This document shows, piece by piece, positions 24,040 to 29,930 of a stretch of 61,449 nt of DNA. Numbering within the stretch: position 1 is the first letter of the stretch; each line of letters starts with the position of its first letter. The stretch spans positions 1 to 61,449 of the forward strand of contig DGRU01000103.1 of the NCBI GenBank assembly GCA_002390025.1. The letters are read 5' to 3'. The notes under the pieces were generated by a model, which saw only the letters and a program-made list of their open reading frames with translations, had not been told where the DNA came from and did not search any database. The DNA comes from Lachnospiraceae bacterium UBA4380. GTDB lineage: Bacteria > Bacillota > Clostridia > Lachnospirales > Lachnospiraceae. A program made the translations under genes and the position numbers.

Positions 24040-24957
24040 TCACTGGTTCCTTATCGCCGCTATGACGAGCACGTTATGGCCTGCCTCCATCAGCAGTCTC
24101 CTCGTCTCCCTCATGGTGATGCCCGTCGTAAGGATGTCATCATAGAGGATGACGTTGGGCATCTCCGGGTCCTTCACCATCTCAAATGTCGGCTCGAGCC
24201 TCCCCCTGGTCCTCGCGGTGACGACGTCTTCATAAAAAGGAATCCCCAGGTCGCTAGCAGCGGTCCTGCAGACCTCCGTGGCGAAATGGAATCCGTCTTT
24301 ATGCCTCCTCCTCGGGGTCGTGCAGATGCACCATCCTCCCTTCCCCAGGCTCTCCCCAAGGACCTTGTCCAGATAATCGGACAGGTTGTCCGCGAAGGAC
24401 CGAACGTTGTACGCGTCGCCCTTGATCTCCTCGAGGCTCTTCCCGTTCTTCCCGGTGTTGAAGAAGCTCGTATACATATAGCCGCATTTGGTCCGGAGCA
24501 TGATCCTGTTGACGAGGCCGCACTTCTTCTCCGTGGTCTTCCAGCTCTTCCTCTTCCGGTACTCCGCGGAAGTATCGAAGCCGAAGTCAGCCATCTCGAA
24601 GGCCATGTCGTCACTCTTCAGAAAATCGAGTTCCCCGATGAGCAGTTCCTCGTCCCATTCGGATCCTTCGCCTACCTTGTTGTCGGCGAGCCTGTAAGCC
24701 CTTGCCTGCTCCGGGGTCAGGTCTCCGGCATAGAGGACCGGGACCGTCTCAAGGCCCAGGCTCTTCGCCGCTGCATACCGTGTGTGCCCGGCAAGGATCA
24801 CCCCGTCACTGTCGCAGACGATCGGCTGCAGGAACCCAAACTCCTTTATGCTGTTCGCGACTTTTTCTATGGACTTCTCATTGTTCCTGGGATTCTTCTC
24901 ATACGGCTTTATACTGCCGATATCCGTCTCCACGATATGGTCTTTTCGGTCAGTCAT
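24040..24957 (-). CDS. ParB-N domain fused to a phosphoribosyltransferase
   Basis: A 305-residue protein. Residues 10-105 are a ParB-like domain (IGSIKPYEKNPRNNEKSIEK, VILAGHTRYAAAKSLGLE, YRLADNKVGEGSEWDEE). Residues about 145-305 are a type I phosphoribosyltransferase with the PRPP loop NVILYDDILTTGITM near 265-279, close to the ComF group. The start at 24957 follows GGAGGGAG. It overlaps the zinc-ribbon gene by 8 bases. The pair of domains suggests a role in nucleotide or base metabolism tied to DNA, perhaps base modification. This is inference; the substrate base is unknown. Confidence 0.82.
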   Translation of the reverse strand: MTDRKDHIVETDIGSIKPYEKNPRNNEKSIEKVANSIKEFGFLQPIVCDSDGVILAGHTRYAAAKSLGLETVPVLYAGDLTPEQARAYRLADNKVGEGSEWDEELLIGELDFLKSDDMAFEMADFGFDTSAEYRKRKSWKTTEKKCGLVNRIMLRTKCGYMYTSFFNTGKNGKSLEEIKGDAYNVRSFADNLSDYLDKVLGESLGKGGWCICTTPRRRHKDGFHFATEVCRTAASDLGIPFYEDVVTARTRGRLEPTFEMVKDPEMPNVILYDDILTTGITMRETRRLLMEAGHNVLVIAAIRNQ

Positions 24958-25270
24958 CTGTCTGCTCCCTCCATCTCTGCGACCTGCCCCTGTTGGCGCA
25001 GGCACGGCTGCAGTACTTCCGTTTCCGTCTGTTCTCCTTCTGGGCGGAAAACACCCTCCCGCACACCGGACACACCAGGCTCTCAAATGAGTCCCATTTT
25101 TCGGACTCCGGATGTGCCTTCCAGAAACGCCTCCTGCACAGGTCTGAGCAGAACTTTCTTGGCCTGCCAGCGGGCTTCTGGATCACGGGCTTTCCGCACT
25201 GCGGGCACAGCCTCTTCACGCATCCGGAGACGAACTCCTCCACATCCTGTTCTTCAAAATCCGGCTCCAT
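24950..25270 (-). CDS. Double zinc-finger protein (FCS/MYM-like)
   Basis: A 106-residue protein with two Cys clusters: CPQCGKPV...KFCSDLCRRRFW and CPVCGRVF...KYCSRACANRG. Each looks like an FCS/MYM-type zinc finger, probably for DNA or protein binding. The start at 25270 (MEPDFEEQDVEE) has GGAGG at proper spacing; a start at 25285 would lack one. It is coupled to the ParB-phosphoribosyltransferase gene and may steer it to its target. A terminator hairpin lies 65 bases upstream. Confidence 0.75.
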   Translation of the reverse strand: MEPDFEEQDVEEFVSGCVKRLCPQCGKPVIQKPAGRPRKFCSDLCRRRFWKAHPESEKWDSFESLVCPVCGRVFSAQKENRRKRKYCSRACANRGRSQRWREQTDD

Positions 25271-25334
25271 CACGCCCTCCTCCATGCGGCAGCAAAAGTC
25301 TCCTCTTTTCGCGGAATACAGAAAAAATGCGCAC

Positions 25335-25368
25335 AAAAAAGCAGAGGCGGTCTTTCGTCTGCCTCTGC
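25335..25368 (-). terminator. Terminator hairpin before the zinc-finger gene
   Basis: Minus strand GCAGAGGC / GCCTCTGC stem with a short loop and six T. Confidence 0.85.
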
Positions 25369-25514
25369 TTTCGTAAATTGTATGTAATTTTATGAATATT
25401 CAGATAATTATCAGTATTTTAAAGGAATCCGGCTGTTCCGGCGTCTCCCGCCGGGCAGTCGTTTCGTACCCGTGCGAGATCCCTGCACCCCCGGCCTGCG
25501 AATTTTGCGGATTT

Positions 25515-25585
25515 TTGCGTTTGAGGGGGCGGCGGTCATGGGAAACTTCACCGTAGAGAAGTGACCCCGGCCCCCCCCATTTACA
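25515..25585. other. Candidate cohesive-end (cos) region with C8 tract
   Basis: The gap 25369-25640 holds no gene. It has a GC-rich segment with TTTGAGGGGGCGGCGG, GTCATGGGAAACTTCACC, AGAAGTGACCCCGG and a run of eight C. Poly-G/C tracts beside a TGACC sequence occur near the packaging site of many Firmicutes phages with an HNH/P27 terminase set. The HNH gene is 1.1 kb to the right. The exact cut site cannot be read from the sequence. Confidence 0.4.
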
Positions 25586-25644
25586 TTGTCGTGTCTCTCA
25601 AAATACTTATTGCCGTCAAAATTTCAAATACAAGTATAAAATAT

Positions 25645-25677
25645 TTGACAAGGTATAAAAACGTGTTATACTGGTCA
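25645..25677 (+). promoter_or_regulatory. Promoter with overlapping operator dyad for the XRE cargo operon
   Basis: TTGACA (25645-25650), 16-base spacer, TATACT (25667-25672). An imperfect dyad TTGACAAGGTATAA / TTATACTGGTCAA covers the whole promoter, so the HTH protein encoded 16 bases downstream probably represses itself. Confidence 0.78.
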
Positions 25678-25692
25678 AAAAGGAGGACTGTT

Positions 25693-26106
25693 ATGAGCAC
25701 CGATGAATTGCTGGAAATCAAAAAACTGCAGAGTAATCTATCTTCACTCCGCAGACTTGCCGGCTGGACTGCAGAAGACCTTGGCAGGAAGGTTGGCGTG
25801 ACAAAGCAGACTGTCAGCAATCTGGAGAATAACCGAACTCGGATGAGCAAGACTCAGTACATAGCCCTTCGAACAGTATTTGACTACGAAGCTCGGAAAA
25901 ACCAGAATCTTGCGCGTGCCCTTCACCTGGTGCTTGATGACAGGGACGCAACTAAAGCTGAACACAAAGCCAATGAGGACAAGGTCAAGACCGTAGCCGC
26001 AGCAATGGCAGCAGGGGTCAGCAGCGCCGCTCTTGGTGCTCTGTTAGGGGCAGCATCTGTAGCACTCGGTGCCTGGCTGGCAGAAATCATGGACGATGAC
26101 TATTAA
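25693..26106 (+). CDS. XRE-type HTH protein with C-terminal glycine-zipper membrane segment
   Basis: A 137-residue protein on the opposite strand to its neighbours. Residues 16-62 are an XRE helix-turn-helix (LRRLAGWTAEDLGRKVGVTK, QTVSNLENNRTRMSK). Residues 101-131 (AAAMAAGVSSAALGALLGAA, then SVALGAWLAEIM) form a small-residue, glycine-zipper-like hydrophobic stretch that could insert in or bind membrane. The start at 25693 follows AGGAGG. A DNA-binding domain joined to a membrane or pore-like tail is unusual; it may sense envelope state or be part of a toxin-antitoxin or defence pair with the 67-residue gene after it. Function unknown. Confidence 0.75.
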   Translation: MSTDELLEIKKLQSNLSSLRRLAGWTAEDLGRKVGVTKQTVSNLENNRTRMSKTQYIALRTVFDYEARKNQNLARALHLVLDDRDATKAEHKANEDKVKTVAAAMAAGVSSAALGALLGAASVALGAWLAEIMDDDY

Positions 26107-26119
26107 AGGAGGAAAACAA

Positions 26120-26323
26120 ATGAATAGCATTTTCGACATCATCACAAAGCATGGCGACAAATTAGAAGTTTTTGTATCGCCTAAAGGCAGACAGGTCGTC
26201 AAAATCATCAAGGATGGCGTAAAGGGCAGCGTTGTCAAGTATCCTAATGGCCGTATCGTTAAGACCATATCCTATATTGCCGATGCGAAGGCTGGAACCA
26301 AATTACTCGATCTCTTATCGTAA
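26120..26323 (+). CDS. Small hypothetical protein, second gene of the XRE cargo operon
   Basis: A 67-residue basic protein (MNSIFDIITKHGDKLEVFVS, ending in a helix AKAGTKLLDLLS). AGGAGG lies 7 bases before the ATG, and the gene is 13 bases after the XRE gene. It has no membrane segment and no recognised family. An intrinsic terminator follows. Confidence 0.68.
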   Translation: MNSIFDIITKHGDKLEVFVSPKGRQVVKIIKDGVKGSVVKYPNGRIVKTISYIADAKAGTKLLDLLS

Positions 26324-26362
26324 TCAATACAGATGCAGGAAACGAGGTCATATTCAAACACC

Positions 26363-26390
26363 GGGTGCCTCTGTAAGGGGTGCCCTTTTT
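26363..26390 (+). terminator. Terminator of the XRE cargo operon
   Basis: GGGTGCCTC-TGTAA-GGGGTGCCC with three G-T pairs, then T5. It separates the operon from the gene at 26427. Confidence 0.65.
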
Positions 26391-26426
26391 CTTTGATATC
26401 CAATCACTGCTGTAAAGGTACTTTTT

Positions 26427-26735
26427 ATGTTAGGAAATACTGATATCCGGTTAATCGATACAGGTTACTTCGACATTATTGACGTGAAGGACTTCTCACT
26501 CGCCATCCGCTCGAGGATTACGGGACATGAATGGTACCTGTTGGAGCAGGAGTGCAATGGACACCGCACCTTCCAGATTCGTCATCGTCACCACGGTACT
26601 GATCCCTATCATCCACAGAAGAACAGGCCAACCATCGAGTCATGCTGTGAGTACATCATGGAGCATGATGCCTTCCACTTGGAGAGAATCCGGAAGAAAG
26701 AACAGCGCAGGCTCCGAAGGTTCCGTTCTGCGTAA
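26427..26735 (+). CDS. Hypothetical protein, third rightward cargo gene
   Basis: A 102-residue protein (MLGNTDIRLIDTGYFDIIDV), His/Arg-rich at the C-terminus (HRHHGTDPYHPQ, RKKEQRRLRRFRSA). The N-terminal part looks like a small beta domain that reads residues 25-60 as RSRITGHEWYLLEQE. No family recognised. Its stop is adjacent to the convergent HNH gene stop at 26736. The ribosome site (AAAGGT) is weak. Confidence 0.55.
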   Translation: MLGNTDIRLIDTGYFDIIDVKDFSLAIRSRITGHEWYLLEQECNGHRTFQIRHRHHGTDPYHPQKNRPTIESCCEYIMEHDAFHLERIRKKEQRRLRRFRSA

Positions 26736-27098
26736 TCAGTAATGATACACAGGATACTGGTCATCTTGTCTGGTCTTCTTGTCATGACACCGTTTGCAGA
26801 GCCCCTGCCAGTTGTTTCTGTCCCAGAACAGATTTGGATCTCCGCGGTGCGGAACGATGTGGTCAACTACTGTTGCCTTCACGTACCGACCTTCCTTCAG
26901 GCACTCCCGACAGAGTGGATGCACGTCACGCAGGAATGCTTTGCTGGCTTTCCTCCATGCCGCGGTATATCCACGGCTGGCGGCAGACCGCACCTCCTCG
27001 GGGTGCATAGCCTTGTGCTTCTCACAATACTTCTTTCCCCTGGGCACCAGCTCCGGACAGCCGGGGTGCGCACAGGGATGATCCGGCGTCCTCGGCAT
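26736..27098 (-). CDS. HNH endonuclease (packaging-associated)
   Basis: A 120-residue HNH nuclease. An N-terminal Cys/His set (CAHPGCPELVPRGKKYCEKH) precedes the HNH core TVVDHIVPHRGDPNLFWDRN and CKRCHDKKTRQDD. The start at 27098 (MPRTPDH) has AAGGAG 8 bases upstream. In HK97-like phages this nuclease works with the terminase at the cos site; here a poly-C cos-like tract is 1.1 kb downstream, while terS is 13 kb away. Confidence 0.92.
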   Translation of the reverse strand: MPRTPDHPCAHPGCPELVPRGKKYCEKHKAMHPEEVRSAASRGYTAAWRKASKAFLRDVHPLCRECLKEGRYVKATVVDHIVPHRGDPNLFWDRNNWQGLCKRCHDKKTRQDDQYPVYHY

Positions 27099-27118
27099 TG
27101 CCATCACTCCTTCCACCA

Positions 27119-27150
27119 TAAAAGCCCCGCAGGCTGAAAACCGCGGGGCT
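27119..27150. terminator. Terminator-like hairpin before the HNH gene
   Basis: AGCCCCGC / GCGGGGCT stem; only a short T run on the minus strand (TTTTA), a longer broken one on the plus strand. Confidence 0.65.
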
Positions 27151-27230
27151 CGTTTAGTTTTTCGCTGATTATACTATATCACAAACGCGGGGTGCTTATC
27201 TCTGCTCAAAAGTGCTCATTTGGGGCGGAT

Positions 27231-27659
27231 TTATGAGATCTCTATCGGATGATCCGGCAGGACCACATGGATGAGCGCGGAACCATGCCACCTCCGCACA
27301 GTCGACTTGTCAGCGTTTAACTCACTTCCTATCTGTTCCCAGGTCATGTTATGGATGTAACGGTACCTCAGTACCATCCGCTCGTCAGTATCGGGGACGG
27401 AGGCGATCACATCCCGCATCTGGCTCTTGAGGCTTACCAGCGTGTCGATCTCCCGGTCGATCTTTTCCTCCAGCCGCAGGATCTTCTCCATCCCGCGCAC
27501 AAAGGGCGCGTCCCCGTTACGGGATGTCTGGACCTTGTCGCCCATCAGGGGGGACGAGATGCTCCCGGCCATTTCCCGCAGTCTCGCAACCTCCTCGATG
27601 TCGCTGTTGATCTTCTGGTCAAGGCGGTAAGCCTGCCGGAGATATTCCTTACTCGTCAT
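27231..27659 (-). CDS. Sigma-70-like phage transcription regulator (DUF1492/RinA-ArpU type)
   Basis: A 142-residue protein. Residues 1-95 are a coiled coil rich in Arg/Glu (LRLEEKIDREIDTLVSLKSQ). Residues 98-127 are a sigma region 4-like helix-turn-helix (YRYIHNMTWEQIGSELNADK, STVRRWH). Such proteins sit before the HNH/terminase genes and switch on late genes in many Gram-positive phages. It follows the helicase gene by 10 bases. It is the best candidate to act on the repeated elements of this phage. Confidence 0.88.
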   Translation of the reverse strand: MTSKEYLRQAYRLDQKINSDIEEVARLREMAGSISSPLMGDKVQTSRNGDAPFVRGMEKILRLEEKIDREIDTLVSLKSQMRDVIASVPDTDERMVLRYRYIHNMTWEQIGSELNADKSTVRRWHGSALIHVVLPDHPIEIS

Positions 27660-27669
27660 GTTTCCTCCT

Positions 27670-29034
27670 TCATTCCAGTACCGCCTTTACGGCGTCGATC
27701 AGGGCGTCCTGCGTCCCGTCTTTGTCTTTCAATGCTTTCACGATCCTTCCGTCGATAGTGTCCTTCGCGATGATGTGGATGACGGATACCGTTTTTGCCT
27801 TCTGCCCCTGGCGGAAAAGACGGTCCACGGTCTGTGTGTACAGTTCCAGCGACCAGGGTATGGAGAACCAGACGATGGTGCTGCCTCCGTTCTGGAGGTT
27901 CAGTCCATGTCCCGCGGAGGCCGGGTGTATCAGCATCACGGGATACTCCCCGTTGTTCCATGAACGGATGTCTTCCGGTCTGTCCAGCTTGCCGAAAGGG
28001 ATCCTCAGCTTATGGAGCCTGTCCGCGATCCGCTCCATGTCGTGCCTGTACCAGTAAGCGACCAGGACGGGACTGCCGTTAGCCGATTCGACGATATCCT
28101 CCAGCGCGTCCAGCTTCCTGTCGTGGATCGCGGTCACGGAGCCGTCATCCGAATACACCGCGCCGTTCGCCATCTGGGAGAGCTTTCCGGACAGGGACGC
28201 CGCATTCGCCGCCGTGACCTCTCCTCCGGGAATCTGAAGGATGAGATCTTTTTTCATGGCGTCGTATTTCTCCCGCTCGGCGGCGTCCAGCGTGACTGTG
28301 TATTCTGACTCGATCAGCTCGGGCATATCCAGGAAGTCCGTGGACTTCATGCTGATGGTGATGTCCCCGATCCTGCGGTAGATCTCGTCCTCCGCTCCCG
28401 GCAGGGGCTTGTAGGAATACACGATGCTGCCGTTGCGCCTGTCCGGGACGAAGTAGTCGGCGCGGTACCTGCCGATGAACCTGCCCAGGCGCTCGCCCAT
28501 GTCGAGGCATCTGTATTCGGCGAAGAGATCCATCAGGCCGTTGCCGCTGGGAGTCCCCGTCATGCCCACGATCCGTTTGAGCCGGGGCCTGACTTTCATG
28601 AATGCCCTGAACCGTTTGGACTGCCAGTTCTTGAAACTTGAGAGCTCGTCCAGGACGCACATGTCGTAGTCGAAGGGCAGGCCGCTCTGCTCCACGAGCC
28701 AGGGGAGGTTCTCCCTGTTGATGATGTACACCTCCGCGTCCGCCTTCAGCGCGGCGAGCCGTTCCTCCCTCGTCCCGACCGCGACGGAGAATCGGAGGTC
28801 TGACAGGTGGTCCCATTTCCGGATCTCATCCGGCCAGCTGTTTGTGCAGACCCTGATTGGAGCCACCACAAGGACCTTCCTGATCTCAAAACTGTCGTGC
28901 AGCATATCGTCAATAGCTGTCAAGGCTATGCTCGTCTTGCCAAGGCCGCAGCCAAGTAAGATGGCAGCGACCGGATGCGTCTTGATATAGTCGATCGCGT
29001 ACTCCTGGTACGCGTGGGGCCTGAATTCCATCAC
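27670..29034 (-). CDS. SNF2-family DEAD-like helicase
   Basis: A 454-residue superfamily 2 helicase. Motifs: GCGLGKTS (Walker A, 28-35), VLDELSSFK (motif II, near 128), MTGTPSGNG (motif III, near 159), MLIHPASAGHGLNLQNGG (motif V) and QTVDRLFRQGQKA (motif VI). Typical of the compact phage SNF2 proteins used in replication or recombination. It overlaps the small upstream gene by 4 bases in the leftward replication operon. Confidence 0.94.
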   Translation of the reverse strand: MMEFRPHAYQEYAIDYIKTHPVAAILLGCGLGKTSIALTAIDDMLHDSFEIRKVLVVAPIRVCTNSWPDEIRKWDHLSDLRFSVAVGTREERLAALKADAEVYIINRENLPWLVEQSGLPFDYDMCVLDELSSFKNWQSKRFRAFMKVRPRLKRIVGMTGTPSGNGLMDLFAEYRCLDMGERLGRFIGRYRADYFVPDRRNGSIVYSYKPLPGAEDEIYRRIGDITISMKSTDFLDMPELIESEYTVTLDAAEREKYDAMKKDLILQIPGGEVTAANAASLSGKLSQMANGAVYSDDGSVTAIHDRKLDALEDIVESANGSPVLVAYWYRHDMERIADRLHKLRIPFGKLDRPEDIRSWNNGEYPVMLIHPASAGHGLNLQNGGSTIVWFSIPWSLELYTQTVDRLFRQGQKAKTVSVIHIIAKDTIDGRIVKALKDKDGTQDALIDAVKAVLE

Positions 29035-29363
29035 CTGCTGACCTCCCTGAATGTAATGATCCCGATATTCCCGGCTGCCGCTGACAGGGCTCTGCGGTCG
29101 ATCTCCCTGCCCCGGATCAGCTCTGCGATGGTCTCGGACTCCTTCCGCAGCTCTGCCATCACTTCTTTATGGTGTTCGCGCAGACTGTCGGCTTCCTTTT
29201 CCATGCAGATGGCGTATTCAAGGTCGCTTTCCTTCTCCGCCAGCCGGTCCTCCAGCCATCCTCGCGCATCGCATCCCATGCATTCTTCCACAAGTCCCAG
29301 GAAATCCCTGTCGTTAAATATGGTTTCAATCCTGCCGTCAGTCAGGAATACTGTTTCTGCCAT
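29031..29363 (-). CDS. Hypothetical coiled-coil protein in the replication operon
   Basis: A 110-residue protein: a short N-terminal domain (MAETVFLTDGRIETIFNDRD), then a long charged helix with KEVMAELRKESETIAELI. It overlaps both neighbours (VRR-NUC and helicase), so it is translated with them. No family recognised. Confidence 0.7.
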   Translation of the reverse strand: MAETVFLTDGRIETIFNDRDFLGLVEECMGCDARGWLEDRLAEKESDLEYAICMEKEADSLREHHKEVMAELRKESETIAELIRGREIDRRALSAAAGNIGIITFREVSR

Positions 29364-29646
29364 TTCTGCCTCCTATCTCGTCAAGGATGTGAGGGATGTC
29401 CTCCGCGCTGTCTAGGACGTATACCTTAAAGCCAAGTCTCCGGAGGAGCCTGTGCCGCGATGCCTGTATGGGGCGCGGCTTCTCGCCCGGTGCCTTGACC
29501 TCCACAAAGCCCATCCTGCCGTGAGGAAGAAGGACAAGTCGGTCCGGCATCCCGTCAAATCCGGGGCTGACCAGCTTGGGACATATCCCGCCGCGCCCTT
29601 TCACGGCGCGCACCAGTTTCTGTTCGATGCTTTTTTCCTCGCCCAC
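29338..29646 (-). CDS. VRR-NUC nuclease
   Basis: A 102-residue VRR-NUC protein of the PD-(D/E)XK fold: SIEQKLVRAVKGRGG near the start, then SPGFDGMPDRLVLLP with the catalytic Asp, and GFVEVKAPGEKPRP with the E-x-K pair. A GTG start at 29646 is chosen because GGAGG lies 7 bases upstream; the open frame extends to 29688 without a ribosome site. In phages it acts in recombination with the adjacent SNF2 helicase. Confidence 0.92.
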   Translation of the reverse strand: MGEEKSIEQKLVRAVKGRGGICPKLVSPGFDGMPDRLVLLPHGRMGFVEVKAPGEKPRPIQASRHRLLRRLGFKVYVLDSAEDIPHILDEIGGRNGRNSIPD

Positions 29647-29680
29647 GCCGTCACCTCCATCAGTGGTATTTGTTTGAAAA

Positions 29681-29780
29681 AGTGACACTCATGGCTGTCG
29701 TTTCTAAAACTCTCTATATAGATATTTTTTATATTTTTCCCTATAGGGACTTTTTAGATAAGAGAGACATGAGTGTCACT
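29681..29780 (-). repeat. Copy B of the 100-bp element with perfect 13-bp terminal inverted repeats
   Basis: Bounded by AGTGACACTCATG and CATGAGTGTCACT, a perfect inverted pair. The centre is AT-rich with the dyad CCCTATAGGG and CTATATAGAGAGTTTT. It aligns with copy A at 11186-11287. It lies between the primase and VRR-NUC genes and could be an origin, an operator or a miniature mobile element. Confidence 0.75.
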
Positions 29781-29818
29781 AAATCTGCTTAACAATTAGA
29801 AAACTTTTCAAAAATGAT

Positions 29819-29930
29819 TGTCATGACAGGCACTTTTGCCCTCTACGCCTTATAACAAACACAAACGACCGCCATGACCGTCACTTCAAAAGACTCATGT
29901 TTTGCCGTTTATCGCGGCACGACCGTCACT
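29819..29930 (-). repeat. Three further sites like the ends of the 100-bp element
   Basis: CATGACAGGCACTT at 29822, CATGACCGTCACTT at 29873 and CACGACCGTCACT at 29918, in the same direction, 51 and 45 bases apart. The last one reaches the stop codon of the primase gene. With copy B they make an iteron-like array. Confidence 0.65.
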
